Source of the DNA: Clusia tigrina
Taxonomy: Eukaryota > Arthropoda > Insecta > Diptera > Clusiidae
DNA length: 64,000 nucleotides
Assembly (NCBI GenBank): GCA_920105625.2
Contig: OV050030.1
Span: 147,445,877-147,509,876, forward strand
Direction: 5' to 3'
This document shows, piece by piece, positions 1-10,469 of the stretch (position 1 is the first letter of the stretch; every line of letters begins with the position of its first letter). The notes under the pieces were generated by a model that saw only the letters and a program-made list of their open reading frames with translations, was not told the DNA's origin and did no database searches. The position numbers and the translations under genes are program-made.

Positions 1-180
1 GACCAGGGAGTGGGGCCTAGTGTCTGTAGAAACAGTGCAAGGGTTAAGTTGGATAGGTTATCCTCTAGAGAATATAGGGACATAAAGAATAAGTGCAATT
101 TGTGGTTCAAGAGGATTAAAAAGTGTGGTAGAAGCTTTGTCAACAAAGGGACGTTGTTTCATTATGAGCAGGACGGGTGA

Positions 181-960
181 TATATACGTCGAGATACCCT
201 ACAAGGAGGCAGCTGGAGGTAAATTAGTGCTGCTAATGGATTAGATGGCGGACATCAGAAGGACTGGTCTATAGGAGAGATGTGAGGAATATTAACGGTG
301 CGTTTGGTGTATGCATCGGAACGTTAGGGTCAGTGAGGATAAACCACAGTAAAGTTAAGGGCGTGGAGTTTAGGATGCATGTAATTGCTTTTCAGAAGGA
401 AGATATTCAGGGCGATGGAATAATCGTGTGGGACAACCTCTGGAATCTTTCCATTTTAGATGCATTTCAAATGAGGCTTTTGTTTTTTGATAAGAGTGAA
501 TGTAAGGTTCTCACTGCTCACTTTATATCATGGCATGAAGGAGAAATTAATAAAGTTAGGGGTAGTAGTACGGAGGTGGTAGGCGCACGGTCGTTACAGG
601 TAGTCACGTTAGGTGTAAATACGAAGGTACCAACTGTTGTTTCGCACAAGTAGCAGTTGGCAGAAGCTGTTTACATAGGAGATTCAGTGACGCACGTTAA
701 TGGAGGCAAGGTATATGCTAGCATGCTGAACGCCACCAAGGAAGACTTCTGTATAAATAGGGATTATGGGCTTAAGTTTAGCAATTACGACAATTTTAAG
801 GAAGCGAACAGGGGATCGGTTAATCAGGTTAATCAAGTAGATGGAAGGAAAATAATAGAGAAAGTGATGGAGTCAGTGAAGTTAGACCCAAGCATGAATT
901 CGGAAGAGAAGACCTCCATAGAAAATATATGTGCGTCATTTCATGACATTTTTTTACTGA
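181..960 (+). pseudogene. Ty3/gypsy pol relic: protease and protease-RT linker
   Basis: Degenerate retrotransposon polyprotein. The segment from about 181 reads like the start of a retroviral-type aspartic protease, but the catalytic Asp-Thr-Gly position reads Asp-stop-Met (stop codon at 242-244), so the enzyme is dead. From 282 the frame stays open for 123 codons, with protease-like spacing (GVCIGTLGSVRI, then an FFDKSE segment). A second frame at 657-1151 carries the linker normally found before gypsy reverse transcriptase (VYIGDSVTHVNGG, then SIENICASFHDIF). The homology fades near 960 and no RT follows. The family call rests on this motif order. It is an old fragment cut by the left edge of the window and by later rearrangement. 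Confidence 0.6.
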
Positions 961-1151
961 GGTCGGCAGAAATCCTCATAACTGTACCCTCCACGCGGGT
1001 ACCGACCGGGCAATGGGCATCACGGTTTCCAGTGCTTTTGCGAGGTCTACCTGATTTGCAGCAATTCAAACAAGTGGTGCCTAGCCAAGATCAATATATG
1101 AACTCCCCCCTTCCCTCTTGGCGGAGAACTATATATGTTGTGCCCCAATAG

Positions 1152-1980
1152 GTGACGGAGGAGCTAGTATAAGATCATTGCTAAAAAGGTACCTGACGGC
1201 AGGTATAAAACGTTAGGGATAGAGGCTTCGCGAAACAAAAACTCACAATGGAGGTCAATGATGTAAAGAAGCGGGCTGGGATATCAGCCCAAACGTCGGT
1301 GGGAGAAGTGGCTACTACCACCGGCGGGCACAGTGAAGCTATAAGCTGTGTCGCCAGCGGCCGCACTTCTGATGTAAAGGGAGCAGCTTACTGCAGTCGC
1401 ACAGCTACTGCCAACACAACAACGACGTTATATAATCAGAATCACTTTCTAAGCAAATTTTTATTTTGTCCGTCCGTCTGTGCGTGTGGCCGTCTGTCCG
1501 TCTGTGGCCACTTTTTTTCTATACCGTTAGAGCTGTCTATTAGAAATTTTGCAAAAGTGTAGCCTGCAGAAAGATACAGAACCAGATAGCTATATGGGCC
1601 GATTTGGACAAAGACTACACCTACCTCCCATATAAGGAACTTTTTTCACCTTTTTGAAAATGACTATAACTTCGATCTAATTGACGGAATCATGACATTA
1701 TTTGGCAGTTATGGAGATGTGGGTCCTATTAAACACTGTACAAAAAGTGGGCGGTATATAATAACTGCCGCGCCCACTATTAACAAATATTAATAACTTA
1801 AGATCTGGTAGAGATTTCTGGACGAAATTATGGTTAGGAACATGTGGACATTATAAAGCTATCTGCAACAAATTGGGCTATTCAGAGAAAAGATACGCCC
1901 ACTTTTGATATAGGGAACTTTCAGGTCTAAAATTACAATTAGCCTACCTATGCTCGTACAATTACTGCCAACACAGCAAC
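1152..1980. other. Non-coding spacer, no gene recognised
   Basis: No convincing coding region. It contains a short CCGTCTGT-type tract at about 1468-1506 and moderately AT-rich sequence of the kind left by decayed transposons. A short open frame at 1248-1562 shows no recognisable domain and runs into the low-complexity tract. Confidence 0.5.
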
Positions 1981-1981
1981 G

Positions 1982-2966
1982 ATGTTCGCTCTGCGACGCA
2001 CAGGGGCCATAGTCCAGGAAGACTCGGACCTCGAAAGCGTAGCGAGCGTAAACACAATCTACGAAGACGTGCTACTTCGCTCTCCGGCCAAACTCGAAGG
2101 TGTCAGTTCTGATTGCAAGGAAGGGCCGAGAGCTAAGCCAAGGAAGGAGGGGATGAAAGCGAAAGCGCGATACAAGGCCGCAGTAAGAGTACACGACAGA
2201 CTTAGCAACAAAAACGACCTGACTCAGCAAGAGAAGGAACGGTTGGCTTGGGCTAAGGAGAAAGTGGATAAAGGACGGGCACATTTCTCAACTCTCCCAT
2301 GGTGTGCCGCATCCGATCCGAAATTCGAGGAGCAAATTGCTGAAAAAAGGTAATGCTCTACAGAAAGCGAAGGAAAGTTGCCCAACAGGAAAAGGAAGGA
2401 AGCACGATACAGAACGACCTACAACGTCAAAAGCAGCGACGGCGGCCAATGAAATTGCCAAGAAACACTTAATCGTGACGCTCCTAGACCGCAGTAAACC
2501 GCTGGGACAAATGACGCAAGAACGGTGGAAAGCGGTGGATATGAAGCTGCTTGAAACCCTATTCGCAAAAATGTACGCAGACCCCAGCGCACCTATGCCA
2601 GCATTTGACGGAGCAGGATGGTTTGGCGGCGTCAAAATCATTAAATGCAAAGACGATCCTTCTCTAAAGTGGGTAAAGGAAGCCGTAAAAACGCTTCAAG
2701 GCCTGTGGGAGGAGGCTTTGCTTGAAATTGTCGATCGCAGCTGCATTCCGTCGGTGCCAAAGGCGAAGGTGCTCATACCGCGCCTGGTGAAAGCTGAGGA
2801 TGCTCTGTTACTACTACAACGACAGAATCCGTTTGTGCCGACGAGCGACTGGAAGGTGCTAAGTGTGGCTAAACCAGCGAATACTGGGGGAGGCCAAAAC
2901 TACATCTTACAGATCAATAAGACGGCAGAAGGCATACTTTATCCGCGGTTTGGGAAGATGGCGTGA
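1982..2966 (+). pseudogene. ORF1 of LOA-like element, DUF4780-type, frameshifted
   Basis: Two overlapping frames (1982-2353 and 2304-2966) make up one protein broken by a frameshift near 2300-2350. The N-terminal part is basic and charged (KEGMKAKARYKAAV, then LTQQEKERLAWAKEKVDKG). The C-terminal part has the folded domain (SIPSVPKAK-like, then LLLLQRQNPFVPTSDWKV, ending GQNYILQINKTAEGILY). The same motifs recur on the minus strand at 62249-62690, which supports a shared family. The presumed role is RNA binding/RNP formation for the element, known only by family analogy. The DUF4780 label is from memory. Confidence 0.65.
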
Positions 2967-3061
2967 GGAGTTGGTAGCGTGTACCTTCGCCTCAATAAAT
3001 GGAACCCGGGTGATGATTACCAAAACACGCTCGAGACTGGGGAAGGGAATACAAAAGGGAA

Positions 3062-4208
3062 GTGCGCGTAGCAAAGAGGGAATCTTGGAAAGACTTCTGT
3101 AGCAATATGGAAAATACAAACGAAACGGCTAGGCTCAGGAAACTGATTTCTAAGAATCCGACCATGCCCAATTTAATACGTAAAAGCAATGGAGACTGGA
3201 TTGGCAGCTGTGAGGAATCCCTCGAGGAACTTGTCAGTACACATTTCCCGGGCTGTACAGACACTGTAGATCTCGAACCTATAAGAGATACTGTGAACGA
3301 CATTCCAACGGATATCATTACAGCAGATAGAATAGAGTGGGCAATAAATTAATTTGACCCATTTAAATCCCCAGGTCTGGACGGAATCTTCCCAGCCATG
3401 CTCCAAAGGGTTAACTATCTCTTGGTACCATGACTAAAAACGATATATACGGGATGTTTGGGGTTCAGGTATGTGCCTGCTGCGTGTAGACAGGCGAGGA
3501 TTGTATTTATACCGAAAGCGGGTAAAAGCAACCCTCTCTACTCAAAGGAATACAGGACCATCAGTTTGACGTCATTCCTGCTGAAGGCGTTAGAGAAGAT
3601 ACTAGACACATATATCAGGGACACAATTGCGTCAGACAATATGTCAAAAGCACAACACGCTTATACTAAAGGCAGATCCACGGAGACTGCACTCCATTCG
3701 CTAGTACTGAATATTGAAAGGGCCTTAGAATATAAAGAATATGCCCTTGGGGTATTCCTAGATATATCCGGAGCCTTCAATAAGGTGACGAAGGATGCTA
3801 TTTTGAATAGCATGGTAAAAGTAATGTAGAACCCACTGTTTATCTGTGATAAAGCAGCTTCTAGGGTGCAGAACGACAAAAGCGGAATGGAACGAAGCTA
3901 AGGTGACCAAACAGGCAGGCAGAGGTACCCCACAAGGAGGTGCTATCGGCGCTTGTGTGGTTACTTGTAGTAAACGAAATATTGATGGGAAGGCACCTAA
4001 AGTAGTGGCATATGCAGAGGACATAGCAATAGTAGTTACGGGAAAGTGCCTAGATACCATCAGTAATATAATGAACTACACTCTTAAAACAATCCATCAG
4101 TGGGCGTCTCGAGCAGGCTTGGAGATAAACGCGGATAAAACGGACATAAAATGGACTCTTTACCAGAAAGTACAAGGTCCCCGCGTGGAACTTCCCGAAG
4201 CTACGTGA
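3062..4208 (+). pseudogene. Reverse transcriptase N-terminal and palm, LOA-like, broken
   Basis: The frame starts just after the lost endonuclease (3062-3352) and continues in other frames at 3458-3829 and 3846-4208. Visible RT motifs are FIPKAGKSNPL with the following YRTISLTSFLLKALEK, the first catalytic Asp in FLDISGAFNK, the PQGG motif at RGTPQGGAIGA, and the active-site box, which reads YAED instead of the usual Y(A/M)DD. Stops at about 3351 and 3829 and the altered active site show it is inactive. Confidence 0.75.
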
Positions 4209-4269
4209 AAGTGAACTTACCCCCAAATACCATCCAAAGTACCTTGGAGTAACTTCGGACGATAAGCTT

Positions 4270-5616
4270 ATGTGGAGGCGCAATGTTGAGGAAAGGGCGA
4301 AGAAGGCCAGTAACGCGCTATATGCATGTAAAAGAATGCTAGGCGTTACTTGGGGTATTTCTCCCTCGCTGATGCACTGGTGCTACACCGCATTAGTTAG
4401 ACCAATCTTACTGTATGGTGCTTTAGTGTGGTGGACTGCAACAAAGAAGGCTACATATATAATGCCAATGCGAAGAGTCCAGCGCCTCGCTTCACTCTGC
4501 ATAACAGGCCCACTAAGAACCACTCCATCGGCTGCTCTCGAAACAGTACTCAACATGCCGCCTATCGACCTTGTGGCGGAGAAACTTGCAGCGAAATCCG
4601 CGGGGAGACTGACGGCTACGGGAGAATTCACATACAGAACCTTCGGGCATAGCTCAATAGGCAGTATGGGTTTGTGCAACACTGCTTACATGACTCCACG
4701 TTTTAATTGGCATAGAGGGTATCGAACTACAATCGAAGAGGAGGGGTGGTGTAAGGGCATGACGGCCAGCCGAAAGACCTTTAACTTTTACACGGACGGC
4801 TCAAAAACGATGGATGGTGTGGGAGCGGGCATATTCTGCTCAGAGTTGGGAATTAGGCAGCCTATAAAGCTGCCTGACCATAGCAGTATCTTTCAAGCGG
4901 AAGTCTTCGCTGTCCGGAAAGTCGTAGAGCTAGCATACACCAAGACAGGAAATGACTCAAAAATAAACATATACGTGGACAGCCAGGCAGCGATAAAATC
5001 CAAAAATGTCCTACAGAGCAGGGAAGCCATAGATAAGCTAGTCACAAATAGAAGACTGCATATCTATTGGGTACCTGGTCATAAGGGCATAGAAGGGAAT
5101 GAAATAGCAGATGAGATTGCAAATAACGATGTCTATTTACCACTTGAACAAGAAAACAACATACAGAAACCCCTTAAAGAACTATTTAATGAAAGGGACG
5201 GACACATGAGGAGGCAGGTGAAAGCAAGGTGGCACAGTTTAAACACCTGCAAAATTGCAAAAGTTATGTGTAAAATCAACGATAGGAAACAAACACGATT
5301 TATACCCGCGCTCTTACGAAAAGACTGCAGAACTATCATAGGTATAATGACAGGCCATAATTTATTGGCGGCACATACACACAAGATAGGAATTACGGAC
5401 AATGATGAATGTAGGAAATGTAGGGAGGTTGGAGTAAGGGAAACTCTAGAACATCACCTGTGTATATGTCCTGCGTTATCAAAAACGCGCTTAAAATGCT
5501 TAGGAGTCCCACAATTTGGGAGATTGGAAGACATTTTAGGAATGGAGCTGACAGCACTGCTTAGATTCGCAAAAAGCGTTGACATTCTCCGAGATGTCTA
5601 CTGGAAATCTGCATAA
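4270..5616 (+). CDS. RT C-terminus plus RNase H of LOA-like element (448 codons open)
   Basis: The longest intact frame of this element. Residues 1-120 are the RT thumb and connection (RPILLYGALVWW). From about residue 175 comes an RNase H domain with its acidic residues visible: Asp in FYTDGSKTMDG, Glu in FQAEVFAV, Asp in IYVDSQAAI, and His/Asp in WVPGHKGIEGNEIADE. A C-terminal Cys/His cluster (CRKC, then EHHLCIC) is common in this clade. The internal Met is only the first in frame; the native protein would begin upstream in the RT. The RNase H looks catalytically complete, although the element as a whole is dead. Confidence 0.8.
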   Translation: MWRRNVEERAKKASNALYACKRMLGVTWGISPSLMHWCYTALVRPILLYGALVWWTATKKATYIMPMRRVQRLASLCITGPLRTTPSAALETVLNMPPIDLVAEKLAAKSAGRLTATGEFTYRTFGHSSIGSMGLCNTAYMTPRFNWHRGYRTTIEEEGWCKGMTASRKTFNFYTDGSKTMDGVGAGIFCSELGIRQPIKLPDHSSIFQAEVFAVRKVVELAYTKTGNDSKINIYVDSQAAIKSKNVLQSREAIDKLVTNRRLHIYWVPGHKGIEGNEIADEIANNDVYLPLEQENNIQKPLKELFNERDGHMRRQVKARWHSLNTCKIAKVMCKINDRKQTRFIPALLRKDCRTIIGIMTGHNLLAAHTHKIGITDNDECRKCREVGVRETLEHHLCICPALSKTRLKCLGVPQFGRLEDILGMELTALLRFAKSVDILRDVYWKSA

Positions 5617-5683
5617 AGGTCAGACCCCATCTGGTATCGCTAGGGACCAATCGGTCTATGTGTGGCTTTAAGCCAGCCAGGTT

Positions 5684-5706
5684 AACCTAACCTAACCTAA
5701 CCTAAC
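5684..5706. repeat. AACCT tandem repeat (four-plus units) at the 3' end of the LOA-like element
   Basis: Pentamer repeat, complement AGGTT = TTAGG register, the insect telomere-type motif. It sits 68 bases after the RNase H stop, where a non-LTR element's 3' tail repeat is expected, so a tail repeat is the simpler reading. Confidence 0.75.
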
Positions 5707-6619
5707 GTGGGCCTGTCGGTGTCTCTTTGGTAGAACATGGGGTCTAGACTTAAAAATGATACATTGGATGTATGTAATGATGGTTAGACCAATCATTACC
5801 TATGCATCGCTTGTGTGGTGGCCTAAGAGAACACATGAATCTGGGAAGAAAATACTTACAAGTTTTCAAAGGCAGGCTTGCCTGGGAACCACCGGTGACA
5901 TGCGAAACTGCTCAAACGTTGCTATTGAGGCCATAATAGGACTATCGCCACAATATGCGCTCGTGAAAAAACGTGCTGCTAGAATCGCATTGAAGATTAA
6001 AATCTTGTCTAGACAAGAACCTCATGACTATGGTCATTTAAATATTTTAAAAAACATAGCGGATCAAAACATAATCTGCTCAAAAACGGATTATATAATC
6101 CTAAAACGACAGTTTGATCGCAATTTTGTGATTTTTATCTCTGACCGTGATGAATGGGACATAGGAGGACCTTGGGTGGACCCTAGGAGTCTAGAATGGT
6201 TCACAGACGTTTCAAAAACAAGCACCGGAGTCGGTTCAGGTGCCTAAGGACCCAACAACAAAATCTCAGAACCAATGGGCAGGTGGCATAGCGTCTTCCA
6301 GACAGAAATTCAAGCAATCTCAATCTGTGTGAGGACAAATCTGAAAAGGGGTATCAAGGGCGCACACATAGCTATCTATTCAGATAGTCAAGCTGCATTA
6401 CATGCATTAGCTTCATTTTCTTTAGAATCGAAACTGGTGGAACAACGCTTCAACAAACTACCATCTCTAGGTGTAACAAATAAGGTTGCAATTTGCTGGG
6501 TCCCGGGTCACTCGCGGATTGAAGGCAATGAAATTGCTGACGAGCTGGCTAGGGCCGGTTCCGCAGCAAACCTAATAGGTTCGGAGCCATACTGTGGTAT
6601 CAACTCGGCAGAGGCTTAA
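5707..6619 (+). pseudogene. Second, different RT/RNase H fragment (LOA/I-type)
   Basis: Begins in coding sequence directly after the AACCT repeat. The first codons read like the RT thumb (TWACRCLFGRTWGL), followed by MVRPIITYASLVWW. The frame stops at 6247 and resumes at 6275-6619 with RNase H residues IYSDSQAALHAL and WVPGHSRIEGNEIADELA. It diverges clearly from the preceding element in protein sequence, so it is another family rather than a duplicate. It is 5' truncated, with a premature stop between the two RNase H halves. Confidence 0.7.
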
Positions 6620-6649
6620 TCCAGGGTAGATAGCTGATAGCATAGTCTC

Positions 6650-7060
6650 AGAATGTCACACTGGGAAGCGATATGTTTACCATTTCAACAATCTCACGGA
6701 ACTTGACTCGGCGATCATTCATAACGATATCGAGAATTTTCTTGATATTTTCTTCAGTAACCACCTCTTTTGGCCTTCCTGTTGATGGTATTGTTTAGTG
6801 CTTGTTCGGCCGCGTTTAAATTCAGCAATCCAATATTTTACCATGTAATCTGAAGGAGCAGACTCACCGTAATGTTTATCGAGCTTTTCTTTTGTCTCTT
6901 TCGCCGTTTTCCCTTTGAAATAATAGTGTTTAATCACTGCACGAAATTCGCTTTTTTCCATTTTTCAAGAGACACAAAAGTAGCTTACTTCAAACGACTA
7001 CAACAAATAAACTAATCGATGAATTTGGGTGAAATTTTAACAGCTAACGTTTGACAGATC
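6650..7060 (-). pseudogene. mariner transposase N-terminal fragment
   Basis: Minus-strand frame starting at 6961. It has the N-terminal helix-turn-helix of mariner transposases (EFRAVIKHYYFKGKTAKE, then a KYWIAEFKRGR segment). After a frameshift near 6780 the frame continues with VTEENIKKILDIVMNDRRVK, the second DNA-binding segment. The DD(34)D catalytic half is absent. No terminal inverted repeat could be assigned. Confidence 0.7.
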
Positions 7061-7095
7061 GCAATTTCTAAAAAAAAGTTTTTGTATTTGTGCTG

Positions 7096-7575
7096 TCATC
7101 TAGCTCTAGGTAGCTTCAACATCAATCCGCCCTCGTATATGAGGAATTTATTTCCAAGTGTTAGGGCTGACCTTTGTCCAAGTAGCCAAAACAGGGACTT
7201 AAGCGTTAATCCAAGTTGTTTCCGTTTGGAGAAGATGTGACAGCGCCACATAAGCCGCCGTTCCAAGTGCACCCCAAGGTATTTTGCATGGTCTACTTGT
7301 GGAAATTGGCAGTTATTTAGTGTCACTGGAGGGCAAGAACCTGCACGTAGGGTAAAAGTCGTTTGCACTGATTTTATTGGATTTGCCTTTATTCGCCACT
7401 TGTCTAGCCATAAGTCAATTTGATTCAGGTTCTCCTGCAAATGCTTCGAGGCTAACACGGGGTTTTTGTATCTGGCCATTACAACAGTATCATCTGCAAA
7501 AGTTGCGGTATATGTGGTATCAGTCAGAGGCAGGTCAGCCGTGAATACTGTGTATAGCACAAATTCCGCAATATG
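7096..7575 (-). pseudogene. Jockey-clade RT fragment
   Basis: 154-codon minus-strand frame with the RT active site FADD (ATFADDTVVMAR) and the downstream motif KYLGVHLERRL. It covers only the palm-to-thumb part. Close in type to the plus-strand Jockey elements at 27.3 and 47.4 kb, but truncated on both sides. Confidence 0.75.
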
Positions 7576-8393
7576 ACCTATATTCTTAATGATTTATCCT
7601 TCTACATGACAAATCAGCACCACTCACAAAGGGAGGAGATCACCAGTTGCCACGCCACTGCCTCCCAACAAGAACATGTGGTGAAGAAAGCAAGGAGAAA
7701 ATCCACGCGTTGGAGAACACGTGGAGAAAACACACTCGAAGGAGGACCACGAGGCAGCTATCGAAAAGAAGAAGAAGACAGATTGAGAACACGTGGAACA
7801 GAACCACGCGGTGCTTCTGAGAAGAAGAAGAAGACCAAACCATATGACGCCATTAGGATAGCCAATGACAGCACGCCACGCATTGTATACGAATAGCCAC
7901 TGTGCTATATAAGGAGCAGCATCGGATTACTGATTCTTCTTTTGATCGACCGACAGTGGAGGCGTAAACAACCTCTTTCAACGAACAACAGCGCAACCAA
8001 GAACAACTCTCTTTTTGATCGAAAAATAGCATAGGCGTGAACAGCTCTTTCAACAAACAACAGCGCAATAGCAGTGACCTGGCGCTTCTGACGACCTGAG
8101 CAAGTTATTCGCTCGCGCCGAACGTACATATTTACCTAAGCAAGTTATTCGGGCCGGACATCTTCGCCACTGAAACTCCCGACACAGAAGCCCCCCGCCA
8201 CCAGGCGATTCACAAACTAAGAAGAAAAATATTCAAATATACACATAACAAAAAAAAATTTAAATAATTAATCGGCAATAAAATTATCCCCAAAGTAAAC
8301 CGAAGTCTAAGATTTACTCTTCCTAACAAACCCTAGACACCGCTGAGTCTACCTCAGCTGTATAATATTAAATAGATCCAGCGTGTCGTTACA
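7576..8393 (+). repeat. LTR-like block 1 (left boundary uncertain)
   Basis: Signals of a retrotransposon LTR occur in order: TATA box at 7906-7912, a long leader, AATAAA at 8277-8282, a small hairpin at 8342-8358 (GCTGAG/CTCAGC stem) and an end in TCGTTACA at 8393. Two related leader segments at about 7930-8070 (each with CTCTTTCAAC and ACAACAGCGCAA) form an imperfect tandem repeat of about 75 bp. The 5' boundary could not be fixed. A gypsy gag follows at 8701. Confidence 0.55.
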
Positions 8394-8700
8394 AGTGCCG
8401 CCCTAGCAGGTACCCGAAATGGATTAAAAACAAGAACACAGAGAAAACAGCTTACATACAAGGAGACAGCATGGAGCGCACAACATGGGTATAGCTTGCG
8501 CAGACGAAATCAATTTCGACAGCACAGGGATAGTGGAGAAGACACAGACAAGACAAGACAAAGATAGAATTCAAAGTGGATTTACAGGAACGACGTAGGG
8601 AGCTAGAAACCGAGTATACGAGTACAAGAGCCCTTCGTTCTCTCCTTTCGTTCTCCCCAGCGCCGCTGCACCAATACTGCAAGACACAATAGCACCGACA

Positions 8701-9378
8701 ATGCGGGAGCGAACGCCTCCACCGACCACTTCTGTGGCCCTTAACATTTCACAAGTGAGGGAACCCGCTAGACCCTCCTATCCAGCAGTCATAGACCAGG
8801 TGCGAAAATGGTCAGTACGCTACGATGGCTGGAAGGAGCCGCTGGTATTTATTGAGCGGCTAGAGGAATTAACAGACGCCTACACCCTCCAGATAGACTT
8901 TTTACAACGAAAAATTAATTAATGCGTGAAATGGCGTTGACGTAGTTTCGCATCACCAATAAACATTGGGAGACGTGGGCAATGTTCAAGCGCGACTTCA
9001 TTCTTCCTGCCATCGCGGTACTTTGAAAGCCTTGAGGACGAAATACGTCAAAGGCAGCAGAAATCCAGGGAATCTTTTATAGACTACGTCATTAGCATGC
9101 AAAATTTAATGAGGCATGCTGGGTACAACGAGGACCGCAAGCGGAAAGATTGTATAGCAAGCGGAAAGATTGTGAGGAATAAAATCTTCTATGCGAAATT
9201 TTGGCCCACACTACAGGTGACAGAGTCGCTACGCAACTATATCCACACACACATCACGATAAAATACCCGAACCGAAGGAAATGCATTAAATATTTAACG
9301 AAAAACTACATACGTTGTAACCAATCAGTGCAGCAGTGGCGGCAGCTCAGACCACCAGCACGATACCAAGTACTCTAA
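8701..9378 (+). pseudogene. gypsy gag (capsid) relic
   Basis: The first frame (8701-8922) has the start of a Ty3/gypsy capsid domain: VRKWSVRYDGWKEPLVFIER. After a stop and frameshift, capsid-like sequence continues (a WETWAMFKRDF stretch around 8965, then the 9097-9378 frame with MQNLMRHAGYNEDRK). Gag builds the retrotransposon particle. This copy is split by at least two frame breaks and lacks a recognisable pol behind it. It presumably belongs with LTR-like block 1. Confidence 0.55.
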
Positions 9379-9447
9379 TTGTTATTATACCAGCTGGAAT
9401 AATAATAATGTTGTCATTGTTATTATACCAGTTGGAATAATAACAAT
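9378..9447. repeat. Two tandem copies of a near-palindrome, 38-bp period
   Basis: The unit ATTGTTATTATACCAG with its mirrored half occurs at 9378 and again at 9416. The second copy (9416-9447) has perfect 11-bp arms around a 10-bp centre. It lies just after the decayed gag. Confidence 0.8.
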
Positions 9448-9722
9448 TACAACAAAAGCAACCTCACGCAGAGCCAGCGATCTTGCCAACCAGCGCCACG
9501 CTTGCGAAGAGAGAAAAAATACAGCGACGAAGAATACAACAAATACATGCAGGACAAAAGAAGGTGAGTGCACGAACTCAAGCGGTGGAATTTGCCGAGT
9601 ACGCTCGCTCGGTAAATTCGACACTAACAACAGAAGAGGGACAACGAATACTGCAAGCAAACCAGAAACCGCTGGAGTGAGGTGGCTGACCGACAGCAGT
9701 TGAAGGTGGCCCAAAAGCAAAA
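9448..9722 (+). other. Decayed internal retroelement sequence
   Basis: A short frame at 9483-9680 is basic and then Glu/Gln-rich with no recognised domain. It lies between the gag relic and LTR-like block 2, so it is probably gag/pol debris. No function is proposed. Confidence 0.35.
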
Positions 9723-10310
9723 TGTTACAATAACAACAAGCCTGGCCGCAACAACAACAAGCGTGGCGATTAGCAGAAAGGGAGGCCGCCCAACGGAAGT
9801 GAAATCACACAACGGTGGCCCGCCAACAATAACATGCACCAGCCGCTGTGATAAATTGGGCTATATAAGCCGTATGGCAAACAGCAGTCTCTTTTTCAGG
9901 GAATAACTTCCGAGCCGACAACAGCTTCACGAGAACCATACGCCGTCGAGACTTAGTAGGAACATCAGGTTTCCAATCGATTCCTTACTAAGTCACGTAC
10001 ACAATCAGAACATAGCAACTCAGTAAGAATATCAGGTTTCCAATCGGTTTATTACTGGGGTACCTGTGTCACTGGACCATACACTTGCCGAGACAGAAAG
10101 AATGACAAGAAGTACGCATAGGATGAGTCTATTATATAACTATAGAATTAAGGAAGTAGATCTGTTTTGAGTTAGGACGAACAACAGTCCACAATCAGTA
10201 TTTTGAATAAACACACTAAAACTAATCTAACCCGCAGGATGCTTATATTTTCTGTATACGACCCCTGGAAGCCGCTGAGTTTACCCCAGCTACAGAAAAG
10301 AGTCGTTACA
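9723..10310 (+). repeat. LTR-like block 2, probable 5' LTR of the errantivirus-like element
   Basis: Starts TGTTACAATAAC and ends GAGTCGTTACA, giving TG...CA ends. TATA box at 9862-9868, AATAAA at 10206-10211 and a small hairpin at 10274-10290 just before the end. Two stem-loops with the same loop lie at 9951-9993 and 10018-10061 in the transcribed part. The element at 10311-16062 follows immediately, but no matching 3' LTR was found, so the assignment is inference. Confidence 0.6.
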
Positions 10311-10469
10311 AGATTTTGCTGACTTACAGGAACTAACCTCGCTATCAGAGGATTTTGAACCCATACGACCCGCTAAGACGACCCAAAATTTTTGTCATGC
10401 GCAAAAGGAATCTAACATTTTAATGTTAAATTCGTACAAAAAGATCAAAGAACTTAACAAAAAAGATAA

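Larger units (their letters stand above)
1982..5706 (+). mobile_element. LOA-clade-like non-LTR retrotransposon, defective
   Basis: The order is ORF1, reverse transcriptase, RNase H, then a 3' tail made of an AACCT repeat. An RNase H domain after the RT is typical of the I/LOA group rather than Jockey. ORF1 resembles the DUF4780-type proteins found in these elements. The endonuclease expected between ORF1 and RT is missing: ORF1 stops at 2966 and RT-side sequence is already present at 3062. Several frameshifts make it non-autonomous. A minus-strand relative lies at about 61.7-62.7 kb. Confidence 0.75.

Noticed and set aside
5684..5706. True telomeric tract
   Set aside because: Only four units and positioned exactly as a non-LTR 3' tail; insufficient for a telomere.
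7573..7896. 107-codon plus-strand ORF
   Set aside because: Composition-driven (GAAGAAGAAG and CACGTGG repeats) and lies across the LTR promoter region.
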